Shown here one piece after another: positions 48,573 through 61,200 of a stretch of DNA of 64,000 bases. The DNA is from Calvatia gigantea (taxonomy: Eukaryota > Basidiomycota > Agaricomycetes > Agaricales > Lycoperdaceae): assembly GCA_025093985.1 (NCBI GenBank), contig JACAAK010000003.1:1240001-1304000 (forward strand), given 5' to 3'. Below the pieces are notes generated by a model. The model saw only the letters and a program-made list of their open reading frames with translations. It ran no database searches and was not told the DNA's origin. Both the position numbers and the translations under genes were made by a program. How positions within the stretch are numbered: position 1 is the stretch's first letter; every line of letters begins with the position of its first letter.

Positions 48573-51504
48573 TTAGACGAAAAATTGAGTGCTAGCGAGA
48601 CATCAAGATCCTCCATTAGAGTAAGGAGGTTGAGAGCACTTACTGAATCCGACTAGCAGCATGCACCTCCATTTCCTCCATTTTGTAAGAGTTCAGTTCC
48701 TCCTTGATCCTTTGCGCCAAGGCCGGTGTCAATCGGCTCCAAGTTGCAGGTTCGCTCCTGCGATCATAAACGGTTGCGGAAAATGTGTCGTAAACGGATA
48801 GGCTCGTGGCAAAGGCCAGTTTTTTGGTCGGGGCGGTAGCTGATCGATGCGTCAGTGTGGGAGCGGAAGATGGAACCATGGATAACGCAGGGGCAGAGGA
48901 ATTGAGAGAAGGATGTTGGAAGATCGAGCTTGGCCTCTCTGAGGTATGGGAGAAGTGGGAAGAGGTATCAGAGAGGTCTTTCACATTCGTGAAGGTGGGG
49001 CTAATCGGAGAAGAAGAATCAAACTTGAGAGGGGGAATCAATGGCGCCGTTGAATTGCCGTGACCTGATGAGTGGGAATTATGTCGATGGAGGCCGTCGA
49101 TATGGTCGGGATCGGGGGAAGGGATTCGGGCCAAGGGTCCGAGCTCGGCTTGACCAGTGTGTGAGTTGTACGAGTTAGAGCGAGCGCGGGTGGGCACAGG
49201 CTGATCATTCAGATATTGTGTCTGATTGTACATACCAGCATCTGGACAACCCCGTGCAAAATGTCAGAGAGAGCCCATTCAGGCATATGCAAGACACTCA
49301 CTTTTGAGGATTCCCTTCATCGGCTTTTGTATCCGTTCAAGGCTGCGACGGATGTCAACTGCCCAAGGTTCGACATCATCAGGTTCTTCGTCGTTGATAG
49401 ATACCTTGCCAACTCGAATGGTTACATCTTCATCGGTCTCAGGAACATCCCAATCATCATCGTCGTCCCAGCCATCTACGTTATATTGGTCAACTTGTTG
49501 AGGGTCATAATGACCGTCATCACTCTCTTCGTCTTCGTCCTCGATAACCACCCGAGTTCCATCTTCATTCACCCTCATGCCTGCAGACGGGTTATTTAGC
49601 GAAGCAGGCCCGGCCCGCGTAGTCGTGTTTTTGTCCCATGTTGGAACACCGGCATTAGGTCCACCATTCATCATCCCAGAAGTGGCTGCGGTAGCTTGGG
49701 ACTCTTGCTGGGCCTTGGCCTTGGCGGCGGCCTCGGCCTTCGTCTTGAGGGTGTGCTGCCGAACCAACTCTGCTGCTGGGCTAAGCCCATTCGCATCCGT
49801 TCCAGTGCGCCGGTCACCACTCGTCCTGTCCAGCTCAGCATGAACATGGGACACTTCTGCTGCAAGTGCAGCTGTTTTAGCACCTTTCTTGTCCTTCTTC
49901 TTCCCTTTGTCATTCTCTTTATTCTTGTCCTTAAAGATGGATGTGATACCAGCCAACGAGTTTCTTCGAACGACCAGTTTACTCATAGAGCCGAGCTTCC
50001 GGATCATGACACTGGCACTGCTGACGGTCGAGGACAGGGAGATGTTATCAGTGCTGGCGTTCAACCTTGAATTGAAGAGGGAGGCAGCGCGTCCCTTCTT
50101 TTTCGTCTGCACGGTGACGGTAGATTCCCCATCATCAAGTCCACTATCGGGACTGCGGATACCACCTGCCATTTCCGGGCGAGCCACTGACGAATTGATC
50201 ATCAATGATTCTTTATTGTTGGGTTTGGCAGGGTTATGGGCTGAAGCTTTGATCGACTCAGCATCATCATCTTCCTCCTCCTTCAGGGCATTGAATGAAA
50301 GGGCGCGGCGAAGTCTCCCTTTTAATCCTCCACTCCTCATGCCGGATGAAGCCTTTGAAGAGGACTCGAGCATGGCCGCCAAGTCACTGTCATCGCGTGA
50401 CATCCGCTTCTCCGAAGCAGTAAAGTTACCCTGAGATAGGGGAGAGGGGCGTGCGAGACGGTGGGTACTGGCGGAGGTAGTGGAAGAGGATGTAGGGGAA
50501 GTGGCGGTGGTCGGAGAAGATTGAGATAACACGGAAGGTCGCGAAGAGGCCGCAGTCGAAGTGGAAGAGGAAGAGCCATTGCGATTGTGTGGCACCCTAG
50601 GCGCGTTTGGCTTGGAAGGAACGGGGGGGGAAGCCGTGGAAGGGGAGCTTCGAGTTGAGCTTGATGCTGATTGATTCGGGGAACCGTTGTTCCGGCTGCG
50701 AGAAATGGAATTAGCCAACGGCACATTATGGCCGCTGTGACCGCTTTGATTACTGTTGGTACGCTGCCTTTGGCTGTTGGAAGAGTTAACGGAAGATGAT
50801 GAACCAGAGGCGTCGGGCCGTGCATAAGGTGGTTGAGGGCCATGTCCAGTGGCGGAACGCCAATCATTGTTGCCGTCTTGAGTGTGCGAACCCTGTCGAT
50901 TGGGTCGTCGATAAGGATGGAAGCCCGTGTACTGACCGTGTTGCTGTCCCTGTGGAAGGTGATCGGTTCCGCCACTGCGTTGGACATGGGGCGGAGGGGT
51001 GCCGCTGGGGAAAGGGTTAAAGGGACCAGACATTTGGTTTGGGGAGAAGTAGTCGTTAGACGCCGAAGTATTGGAAGCAGTTCGCTGGGGGGCCATTTGA
51101 GGAAAGCCATGTTGTGCGCTAAACATCATCTGCTGATAAGCCCATTGTGCGAGCTGAGCATTTGCTGGATCAAAGTAGGCAGCTTGGGGTGGTATTTGAT
51201 TGGGGTATGATTGGCCGGGCTGTTGTTGGTTGGGAAAGAAGGAAGGGTAAAAAGGAGCAGCAGCTATTGAAGGTGTCCAGCTGCCTTGAGGCTGTTGCTG
51301 CAGCGGGTATGTGTAAGGGGATCCCTGTAGCTGCTGGACATGGACCTGCTGCTGGAGGTTGAGGTGATGGGAAGGGGCGACGTGGGGAGATGATGGGTGG
51401 TCATTGGCGGGTGAGGAGCGTTGTCGTGAGGAATTTGAGGAAGAAAGGTCCATTTCCGGTTCAGTGCGAGGGTATTTCCAGTCTGAGGAGAGGAGAACAG
51501 CCAT
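48573..51504 (-). CDS. Large disordered protein with BNI4-like C-terminus
   Basis: About 940 residues, mostly Gln/Ser/Pro-rich and disordered, starting MAVLLSSDWKYPRTEPEMDL. A basic stretch follows (KGRLRRALSFNALKEEEDDD), then MIRKLGSMSKLVVRRNSLAG, a Lys-rich patch, an Ala-rich coiled segment and very acidic parts (VIEDEDEESDD, DGWDDDDDWDVPETDED). The only well-conserved part is the C-terminus: SVYDTFSATVYDRRSEPATW, then LTPALAQRIKEELNSYKMEE and MEVHAASRIHTQFFV. From memory this matches the end of Bni4-type scaffolds that bring PP1 and chitin synthase to the bud neck or septum. Introns lie after ILK near 49,230-49,310 and at 48592-48643, which splits the final HTQFF. Function by analogy only. 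Confidence 0.65.
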
Positions 51505-51809
51505 GGACTGAGTAGGGCGTGAAGCAGCCGGGTGAACACCCCTACGTGTTCTGCGTCTTTTGACGTGGGTCAGGTCAGCAGGCAGTGGAAATTTGAGCTA
51601 CTACAAGCTCACCACCTGTGTCGTTTAGCGGTATCGCTGACGAACACGGAGAGGACTGAGACGGAGAGGACTGATAGTGGGTGGGAGGCGGCGGGGAGGA
51701 ACGCTGGCAACACCGACCAAACCGCAAATCTGTTCCAATCACCAAGTTACAATCAAAATATATTCAAATCTTTCCCACGCTCTGTTTTTTTCTTTTCTTT
51801 TAATACTTT

Positions 51810-53597
51810 CTACCATAAAGCATTTCCAATCAGTTCCTCAACACACGCATTCCTGCAGCGCTCCTCTGTTATCCTAAACACCTCAGGAAACCACTCCCCG
51901 ACATCCTCCCCAATAACCATTGATGCCACAGCCTTGCCGCTCAGCCAGGCATGCACCATACCCTCTCCAGAATAGCCTGCAGATATCCATTCACCTGGTG
52001 GCGCTAGTCGTATCGTTTCATTGGAACTGTCAGCGTTGACATTGCTTCTAAGAGACATGCTTTCCGGCAATCTGCCTACCCATGGCCGTTCATCCGTAGA
52101 TATGGCCAATATACCACTCCAGGTCCCTATCAATGTATCCTTCCCATCCGCCTCTCCTACCCGGAAGTAATCACCCAATGCCTTTGATAAGTGTTCTTCA
52201 ACTTTCAAATTCCAATCACTGTCATCTGCATTTCCCAGCTCCGTCAGGTACGCTTTATGCCTCATGAACCCTCCACCGAGCATCAGCTCTTCTGAGCTGG
52301 GCGGGTATCTCGTGGAAAGCTCCTTTGCCGGTGCTGGTGGCTGCTGGGTCAGATAATCAAAGCAAAAGAAAGATGAGCCTGGGTAAAGCACAAATGATCG
52401 CATGCCTCGCCAGTTACTCTTTCCAGCCTTTCCCAAACCAGGACGAGGGAGCTGGGCGGTCATAAGACCCCGCGCTGGTATAATTTTGCTCCGCATTCCA
52501 GGAACCAGGTGGGAAGTCCAGGCATTAGTGGCATGGATAACATGCCGCGCTTGGATGTTCCTCTTGGGCGTGTGCACGGTATAGAGAGGATCAGACAGTG
52601 TGGGCCCTAGGATCTTAACACACGGCGTCTGGGTGAATAAATGAAAACTATGAGACGGAGCTTTAGAAAGGCACGGTCGAAACAAGGGCAAGAGTCACCT
52701 CGACGGATAGCAACGCAGAAGTCGGGCGAGAATGCCCGTTACAAAGCGGTAAGGATGCACTGCGCCACCGCGTGATACAAGACAGCCTACAACAGATGGT
52801 GCAAGTTGAAGTTCCTAATGGAAATTCGACGTCACGTAAAGTGTGCTGGGGTCTAATATGAACATACCGCCAGAGTTTCCTTGCTCTCAATGACTCTGAA
52901 GTCAGAGCCCTCGATTGGGAGGTCTTCTGTATAGATCTGGAGAAGCTCTTTGGCATAGCGGTATAGAGCTATATTCTGGTAGACATCGTAGGATTCTGTT
53001 TCGCGACACTGGGAGTCTTCGAGCAAACCCTCCTCGGTTGCAATAGACAAAAGCTCGGCTAGATGAGATAACCGAAAGCGGATAATCTGGGCCGCAGCTT
53101 GTGGGCCGTACTGGTTCTTGAGCTCGCAGTACTCCTGATAAAGTACGGGGGTAATATGACCACCATTACTGGATAAACGCGATTAATTCCTGATTATTTA
53201 AGAGTACATTATTCCTGACACACCGACCCGTTGCACCGGAGCATACATCTCTGGCTTCGAGCATGATGACCTGCAGGGGCCGCTTGCTGGCCCGATTCTT
53301 TACATCATGGTCGAGTATGGTTCTGGCAATTGAGGTACCGCTGATTCCGCTGCCGATGATCACTATATCGGCGTATTCCGGAATGACGACTTCGGGGCCA
53401 GAGCCGTGCTTGGAATTCGGTGATGGGTATTTCAACCAGTAGGAATGAGATGGATTTGATACAGGGATTCCGGGGGAAGATGCGAGACGGCTCACAAGGC
53501 GGTTAATGGGCGACGACACGAGGCAGAGGACACGGAGGAATGCTCGGACGAGCCATCTGCGGGCAGGTAGACGCACGTGAGACAGAGAAGCACCCAT
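51810..53597 (-). CDS. FAD-dependent oxidoreductase (DAO/DadA family)
   Basis: Amino-acid-oxidase-fold flavoprotein. After an Arg-rich, possibly membrane-directing N-terminus (MGASLSHVRLPARRWLVRAF) comes the Rossmann FAD site DIVIIGSGISGTSIAR, VIMLEARDVCSGATGRNGGH (second FAD motif) and a substrate domain. The C-terminal FAD closure reads LIGTWSGILAISTDERPWVG with the tail APPGEWISAGYSGEGMVHAW. Introns near 53,163-53,223, 52,817-52,868 and 52,646-52,696 keep frame; the last uses the acceptor at ...CTCATAG, not an earlier AG that would break it. The fungal homologues I recall are unstudied; substrate unknown. Start 53597 is the best Met, with further in-frame residues upstream. Confidence 0.82.
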
Positions 53598-54026
53598 CCG
53601 AGAGAAAGATATCAGAAGTTGTCGCAGAATGTCACTTGCTAACTGAGCAGCAAACTGCAGGTTATTCGCAGCGACCTGGTGCTCTTCAGAGTTTGGTACA
53701 CCTTGCAATGACACGCTATATGAAGGTAAACAACCCTGTGGCCAAACCAAATGCGGCGCCACTTCGAATGTTTGACGATTCTGCTCTAGGCAAGCAAAAC
53801 CAAATAAAGGCCTTAATGTCTTCTGAAAGCTGGGATAGTGTCCATCAGTGATGAGCTATAGGGGATAATTAATGTACGATACTGATCCAGCGTTAGCGGT
53901 TGTTGTGTGAAATAATGGAGTATGGGTGGTTACAACACAATGGGAATAGTCCAGCACAGCCACCGTGACAATCGTGACAGGACTTATACTTAAAATGTAT
54001 GGCGTAGTTGTTTGTTTAATGACCCA
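53598..54026. promoter_or_regulatory. Divergent intergenic region, FAD oxidoreductase / DOT1
   Basis: 429 bp between start codons pointing apart, so both promoters should lie here. No obvious TATA box. Confidence 0.4.
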
Positions 54027-56175
54027 ATGCTTTCCTCGTCAACGGACTTTGCTTTTTTCTCTTCGCCCCTTCCCGCCTCCTCTTCCACCCCGGTAATCGT
54101 CAAAACACGTGTAAGACCGGTTCAACACTCTCATGGCACCACCACACCCACCAACTCCTCCCCCGGTTCCGTCCTTGTACGATCCGCGTCCTCGCCCCCT
54201 TTCTCTTCGCCTCTCTCAGAGCCGCCCACTTCTTCCAAGAAGAAACGTAGGCTGATAGATACGGAATCTTCACCACACGTCCCAATTCCTCGTGTAGTCA
54301 AACGGCCACGTGCAGTCCAGACCAAGAAACCCCAGAAACGTATGTCATCATCCTCAGCAACCTCCACCCGCGCCCCGTCACGCGCCCAAAGTCGCCAGGG
54401 TGTCCTCGCTCCTTCTCCCGAACCCATATACCGCAGCGATAGATCACGCTCTACCTCTCTTTTTCCCGGCATAGACTCCGTGGACTCACCACCTAATCGG
54501 CGCCGTTGGCGTACCGACGAAGTCGGTGATCCGGGAGAATCTTTTCTGAGCTCGGAAGCCATAGTCAAGCGGTTGATGAAATCTTATAAAGCATGTGCGT
54601 GTCCTCCATCGTTCTCCTGCACATGGCCAACCTGCTCCTAGACTTCAGAAATCCTAATGATCCCGGAGATAATTCCTTCGAACCCGACCCCGATAATTAC
54701 CCCGTCACCGAACTCGAGTATCCTAACACCGGCGCAAAAGAGAGGTTAGTGGCATCAGGGGTTCAGATATCATTATCCGTAATGCTAAAATTCCATCACA
54801 GGTTTATCCTTCTCGCACCTAAGGACAAAGACCATTATAATCCTATTATGGATCTAGAAAAATCACTCATGACAATCATAGAGTGTCAGTCTCCCGCGCA
54901 ATGCATTAATCAACATTCGCTCACAGTGTTAAAGTTTATTTAACGCCAGAACAACAAGCCCTTTTTGGCCCTTTGCCTCATGAGTCTCTCGCTGATGTGG
55001 GCTCTCCGCCACCCTCGCCTTCGCCCTCACCGTCTCCGCCAGATTCTCGAATATCCGCAACTCCGAATATAGAGCGCTCTCCCTCCTCTTCCTCTGCGTT
55101 TAATTCTTCGGAAAGCAGTAGTGCTTCATTCAACGGACATGTTCCTTTACTTCGTGCTCTCAAACGGGCCATTAACTTGCAAGATGGACCTCTTTTCCTT
55201 CGCACCCTTGATACTATCAATGCAATCCTGCGGAGTATAAAGTACCCACCGCCTTCAGATCCATTCGAACCAGCTCACCAGAATCCTCTAATGGAGGTAG
55301 TCGAGACCTGGACGGAATCAGGCCTCCCCAAAGAGGTTCTTATGCGTATTGTCGATGAAAACTATCAACGTGCAGTCGGTCCTAATGTCAAAACTCTCAA
55401 GAAATACGAGGCCTTCTCTAGCACTGTCTATGGGGAACTCATGCCCATCTTGTCTCACGAGATTATCCGGCTCACGCAACTACGGGAAGATGCTTTATTT
55501 CTGGACCTCGGTAGTGGTGTCGCCAATGTCGTCGTTCAGGCAGCCCTGCAAACCGGGTGCGCTGCCTATGGCATTGAGCTCATGCCCCAGCCAGCTCGTG
55601 TAGCAAGAGATATGGTTGAACAGATCAAGATTCGCGCTCGAATGTGGGGTATCAATATCGGTCACATGGAACTGGAAGAGGGCGACATGCTCAAGAGCAA
55701 ACGCGTTGATGAGCTTATGCCAAAGGCGGACGTAGTGTTAGTAGACAACAAGGTCTTCGAGGAAAACTGTGAGAATTATTTGTCCCACCTTCCCCGTTAT
55801 GTATTGACATCAATTCATAGTGAACGAAGCTTTAAAGCCCAAATTTTTGGACCTTAAAGAGGGTGCCATTGTCATATCTTTGGCACCTTTTGTGAGCTCC
55901 TTGAATGCCCGTATGACGGAACGTAATGTGAGAAAGACCATAATGTTTCCCTCATGCATTGTATTCATTCGCTCTGCCACCAGGTTGATGATATTAGTGC
56001 TATCTTCGAGGTAACCGAGCGACAGTATCATTCAGGTAGCGTTTCATGGGGAAATAGCGGTGGTTTATATTATGTTCATCGTGTTGATCGTGAAGGGTAT
56101 GCGACAATCCGCGAGCGGTTCGAAAATGCGCGTCAGAGTATGACTCGGAGTTCGCGAAGAAGGAGCCAGCGGTGA
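54027..56175 (+). CDS. DOT1: Histone H3-K79 methyltransferase Dot1
   Basis: Non-SET methyltransferase of nucleosomal H3K79. The N-terminal about 190 residues are basic and disordered (SSKKKRRLIDTE, VVKRPRAVQTKKPQKR), which suits nucleosome binding. The DOT1 fold includes TVYGELMPILSHEIIR, the SAM-binding motif LFLDLGSGVANVVVQAAL, AYGIELMPQPARVA, VLVDNKVFEE (motif equivalent to NNFAF) and LKEGAIVISLAPF. It ends with SVSWGNSGGLYYVHRVDREG (substrate lysine channel) and a basic tail. Introns are after SYKA, KER, MTII, FEEN and TERN, all in frame. Start 54027 (MLSSSTDFAFF). The gene looks active. Confidence 0.93.
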
Positions 56176-57142
56176 TAGCCTCGGAACTTTTCTTACGCAA
56201 GTCATAAATCACAGACCATTCTAACCACCCCTGAATGCATTTATATCACCATTACATGGATAGTTTTGAATGAATCCGCCCATATTCTTATCTTTTTTTG
56301 CATTATAATATTGCTCATAGATACTTTCTGTACTTGTTACCCTACACATTTGTTGTATAATCACAATGGTTGATTTTCTGAGTGAAAGCAAGCTGGAAGG
56401 TATGCCTTAGGCTTAGTCTGAACCCTCCTCAAGATATACTGGGGGCAATGCAGAAACAAGCCTTAGCTAAATGGACTAAGGATGGCAGCACTTTTGCTAA
56501 CCCTATTTATCAGGTCTGATAAATTGTGGTGTTGCCTTAGACTTACACTGGAGGGTGCCTGGGATCTCCCCACCCATGAGGTCTATCACTCACCTGTCCT
56601 TCTACCTTTAGTTTGTCACCTCATACAACCTCAGCCCAAACTCACTAATTTCCAACTCTGTATAAGCAAGAGGAGGGTCCTGCTGTGTAAATTCAGTTGT
56701 TTTCTCTGTTTGAGGATGTATGGAAATCCTTATCTGTCCAGAAATGAAGAAAAAGTCTGAACTCTGTTTCTAGATTACTCTGGAATGCAATTTCTCAATT
56801 TTGGTGCAAATAATACACATCCTTTACTGAAGCTGTTCATACCAACACAATTCTCATCCATTATTTCCACTATTTGGCTAGTGTTTTTACTAGCTCAGCT
56901 TAGCTTAGCTTGGCTAACTCAGGTATGGCTTGGCTTCCTGTCAGCTTGAAGCTAGAAATAAGCTGGTAAAATGGCTCAACTCACTGAACTAGTCATGAGT
57001 CATGGCTAGCTAAACCCCTAATGTCCTTTTTAAAGTAATAGTAGTGAATGAAATTTTTTCAAGATTCAGCTGTGATAAATACTCAATCTCCTGTGCCCTG
57101 CCCAGACCTTTGGTGAAGTTGATCTCAGTACACTTATGCTTA
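56176..57142. other. Gene-to-repeat transition
   Basis: 3' UTR of DOT1, then AT-rich DNA (56,400 onward) with simple GCTTAGCTTGGCTAA-type runs near 56,890-56,960. No gene; composition shifts to that of the repeat block on the right. Confidence 0.5.
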
Positions 57143-57858
57143 CAGTAAAGGACAAAACTGTTCCTATGTTTTGAGCCACTCAGCTAATCTGTGAATAACT
57201 CAAGAACTACTGTGGCTGTGCACTCTATATTTTAAATGTAGATACCCTTATATCTTATTTACAGATTGGCACAGTGTGATTATGTAATCTGTTATCTTGA
57301 GTGAGTTATCAATTAATTACTATTTTCAACTCATGAGAACAGTTTTGTCCCTCTTGAAATTTATATACAAAACAGGTATTCTAGTACTTGGTATAGCCCC
57401 CCTTGGCCTGTAAAACTGCCTGAACCCTCCTAGGCATACTCTCTATCAAATTCTAACACACTTCTGATAGTATATCATCCTATTCCTCTTCTATTCTCTC
57501 CCATAAGGAATTTATGCTGCTAGGTGAGGTATTATACTCTCTCAGCTGTTTCTTGAGGTAAGTCCACAAGTGTTCAGTGGAGTTAAGGTCTGGAGACTGT
57601 AGGGAACACACCATGACCTCTAATCCAGAGTTTTCAAACCAGTTTGTAGCTTTTTTGCTCTTGTATTTGAGTTTATTGTCCTGTTGAAAGACTATATCCC
57701 CCCTGTTCTTCTTGTGCTACCTCATGCTTTTCTTTAGTTCATCCCCCAAAATTTGAACATAAAGGTCAGCATTTATCTTCCCATCAATCCTACTGGCAAA
57801 TCCCACTCCCTCTTATAGCATACAACTCCAGATCATCATATTTCCTTTCCTAAACTTG
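57143..57858 (-). mobile_element. Truncated Tc1/mariner relic
   Basis: It begins with a diverged copy of the same 211-bp terminal repeat as the intact element (CAGTAAAGGACAAAACTGTT...) and continues with the 3' part of the transposase, aligning to 60963-61678. It carries stops and frame breaks and ends at about 57858 inside the transposase; the other half is missing. Confidence 0.85.
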
Positions 57859-57942
57859 TTATAAATGTGTCTCTTTCCTATTATTTTACTTATCTTATCT
57901 CTTAGATAAAGTTATGTTCTAGATCTATTATATCATCTATAT

Positions 57943-58150
57943 AGAGTGGGATAATAGGGTGTCTGGGGGCTTCTGGGGGGCCATAAGAGGGGGACAATGG
58001 TGTAGGCTGACAAATTTTAGTCAGGATTGATAATCCTGTGCTATTCATGCACAGCCTTAGTCAGGATTTGTCAGAATAGCACAGGATTTGTCAGAATAGC
58101 ACAGGATTAGTCAGAACTGACTAAGCATTTGTAAGCCTTCATCCCACTCT
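57943..58150. mobile_element. MITE-like element, copy 1
   Basis: 208 bp bounded by AGAGTGGGA and its inverse TCCCACTCT, inserted in TA-rich DNA, with no coding capacity. The inside has about three copies of a 20-bp unit around ACAGGATTTGTCAGAATAGC. Copy 2 at 59747-60023 has the same ends and flanks. Confidence 0.6.
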
Positions 58151-59746
58151 CTTATCCTGAGCTGCCCAAATAGCACAGCATTCATCAGAACTGACTAAGC
58201 AAAAAACTTCCCACTATCCATTCTTCCACTCTCTAATGCCTGAAGGCTGGCCAGATTTGTCAGAACTGACTAACCAAAAAACCCAACACTGTTGTTCTAC
58301 TCTTTCATCCTTCAGAGTATTATGCTGATAATTGATATAACATAGGCTGATTATAAAATTGAGTAGACTGACATAGGCTGATACCAAATAGGATTTACTG
58401 ACAGAAAAATTGATGCTGAGCTGGCTAGATTATTACATTCTGTCTAATAGATATGATTATACAAATTAACATATAGTGATTGAGTAGATTGACACAGGCT
58501 GATAGCAGATAAGGATTTACTGATAGTAAGATAACAACTGATAATAAACTGATAATGAGATGAACTTGGCTAACACTAGCTGATAAGATAATACTATACA
58601 TTAACACAGGCTGATAACAAGGTATATAAGATAAAGACACTGATAGTAAGATAATAACTGATAACAAGAGTGATAAGGTAATTATGGAAAATAACATAGA
58701 CTGATCATAAAATTGAGTAGATTGAGACAGGCTGATAATAAATAAGGATTTACTGATAGTAAGATAACTGATAATATCAGTGGGATGGACTGGTAATGCA
58801 ATTAAATAGACTAAACATAGACTGATAGCTGGGAAAATGACTAAGAAAGCTTAGATTAACTGATATATTATAATTGGTGATAATAGTTGATTAATTGGAC
58901 TAGGTTAGTAATGAATGAATGACTGGTAGCTAAATAATTAGTGATGATATAACTATATAATGAAAATAAATGGCTGGTAGGTTAGGCTACTGGCATACTT
59001 ATATTTTCTCAGACATAGTACCTGTAGGCTTGGGCAATAATATACTGTTGGTATTATTAACATACAAGTATTGTAAAACATTATTCATATTTATTAGTAT
59101 TGTAGCTGTCATGTACTTAAATACTGTAGGTAAGGGCCTTTGACCCTCACCTGATTATTAACTTGGTTTGTAGATACATTACTTTTCCTTACAGACTAAC
59201 AATATTATTGTATTTAGACAATGAGTAAATAATGTAAAGAAACATAGACAATAAATAGATGATAGTTTAATAGAGAGGTAATAATATAGTGATAGTTTGA
59301 TTAGCTAGATTATGACTGACTAATAGGAAAGTGAGTATTGTAAAGAGAACATGAGTGTAGATAAGGATTATATAGATGTAGTTTAGTAGAAAAATTAAAG
59401 TAGTGTTACTAAAAGAAAATAAGTGTATAAGGACTATAAATATAGGATAGAAAGAAGTGGTTTATAGACTGAGGCAGTGATTTTTTGTAAATAAGACATA
59501 AAGATTATAGAATCAAGATAGATAGTTAGTTAGAAGATGGAAATTGTAGTTTGTAGAATGATAATTGATTGTTGTTTTTGAATTATTTATAAAAATAACT
59601 GGACTCTTACTCTGAATGTAGATTTAATACTAAGAGAAAAATTAATGAAGTTAAACTGTAAGTTGAATAACTGTAAGGATTAAAATAACTAAAAGGACTA
59701 AAGTACTGCCCATGCCGAAGGCAGGGAATCCGGCCTAGTCTATATA
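58151..59746. repeat. AT-rich degenerate repeat block, copy 1
   Basis: Built from short diverged words such as ACATAGGCTGATAA, AAGGATTTACTGATAG and TAAGATAACTGATAA. Several segments recur at 60,024-60,962 and right of the Tc1 element: 58,860-59,030 with 60,830-60,962 plus 62,570-62,632; 59,455-59,520 with 60,645-60,705. The hydrophobic ORFs on the minus strand (58,425-58,697) are by-products of the repeat words. Confidence 0.7.
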
Positions 59747-60023
59747 GAGTGGGATAATAGGGTGTCTGAGGGCTTCTGGGGGGCTATAAGAGGGGGACAA
59801 TAGTGTAGGCTGACAAATTTTAGTCAGGATTGATAATCCTGTGCTGTTTTTGCATAGCCTTAGTCAGAACAGCACAGGATTTGTCAGAATAGCACAGGAT
59901 TTGTCAGGATAGCACAGGATTTGTCAAAACAGCACAGGATTTGTCAGAATAGCACAGGATTTGTCAGAATAGTACAGGATTTGTCAGAACTGACTAAGCA
60001 TTTGTAAGCCTTCCTCCCACTCT
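59747..60023. mobile_element. MITE-like element, copy 2 (expanded)
   Basis: 277 bp with the same 9-bp inverted ends as copy 1 and nearly the same outer parts. The internal 20-bp unit is present in about six to seven copies, which accounts for the extra length. Confidence 0.6.
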
Positions 60024-60962
60024 ATAATACCTTACACAGCATTTGTCAGAACTGACTAAGCAAAAAAAGCCCACACTGTTGTTCCATTCTTTCATCCTTC
60101 AGAGATTATTATGCTAATAATTGATATAACATAGGCTGATTATAAAATTGAGTAAACTGACATGGGCTGATACCAGATAGGATTTACTGATAGTAAGATA
60201 ATAACTGATAATAAACAGATAATGAGATTAACTTGGCTAACACTCTATATATCAACACAGGCTGATAGTAAGGTATATAAGATAAAGACACACTAATAGT
60301 AATGTAATGACTGATAACAAGAGTAATAAGGTAATTATAGAAAATAACATAGGCTGATTATAAAATTGAGTAGATTGAGACAGGCTGATAACAAATAAGG
60401 ATTTACTGATAGTAAGATAACTGATAATATAACTGGGTAAACTGATAACTTGATAATAAAATTAACTTGGCTGACACTAGCTGATAAGGTAATTACATGG
60501 ATTAACACAGGCTGATAATTTAGTTGAGTAGATTGATATGGGCTGATAGTAGATAAGGATGTACTGATAATAAGATAACAAGTGATAATAAGATTACTTG
60601 GCAAATACTGGCTAATTGAGTAGATTGACACAGGCTATAGAAAGAAGTGGATTGTGGACTGAGACAGTGATTTTTTGTAAATAGAACATAGAAATTATAG
60701 TTTGTAGTTTAATAATTGATTGATTTTTTTTTATTAAGTCAACTTAAATAATTCTAAGGATAAGAGTAACTGAAAAGATAAAAGTATAGTTTATACTGAA
60801 GTACTACTTATCCCAAAGGCAAAGTAAAGACTGACTAATAGCTAGAGAATGACTTAGGTTAACTGGTATATATTGACTGGTGATAATAGTTGATTAATTA
60901 GACTAGATTAGTAAAGAATAGATGACTGATAGCTAAATAATCAGTGATAATATAAGTATATA
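60024..60962. repeat. AT-rich degenerate repeat block, copy 2
   Basis: Same repeat words as 58,151-59,746; interrupted on the right by the Tc1 insertion at the TA 60961-60962. Confidence 0.65.
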
Positions 60963-61173
60963 CAGTAAGGGACAAAACCGTTCCAATGTTTTGAACTTTT
61001 CAGAAGATCAGCTCATAACTCAAGGACTACTGTGGCTGTGCACTTCCTAATTTAATTGTAGATAGTCCAGTATCTTATCTAATCATATGCAAAGTATGAT
61101 TATGTAATCCTTTGTTTTAGGGGAGTTATTAATTAATTAATATTTTAAGTGCATTGGAACAGTTTTGTCCCTC
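60963..61173 (+). repeat. Left terminal inverted repeat of the Tc1 element
   Basis: Outer end CAGTAAGGGACAAAACCGTT. The inner end carries an inverted copy of the GGGACAAAACCGTTCCAATG block, so each terminal repeat is itself bounded by inverted arms. Confidence 0.9.
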
Positions 61174-61200
61174 TTGAAATTTATATACAAAATGGGTATT

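Noticed and set aside
52640..52700. A frame break in the FAD oxidoreductase
   Set aside because: Using the later acceptor CTCATAG instead of TCTAAAG gives a 51-nt intron and restores the frame.
57943..60023. CRISPR-like array from the 20-bp repeats
   Set aside because: Repeats are contiguous without unique spacers, lie in a eukaryotic MITE-like element, and have no cas genes nearby.
58425..60631. Hydrophobic minus-strand ORFs of 90-98 codons
   Set aside because: They are made of the repeat words (CTGATAA, AGTAAGATAA) read in one frame; their Leu/Ile/Ser bias follows from the repeat, not from a membrane protein.
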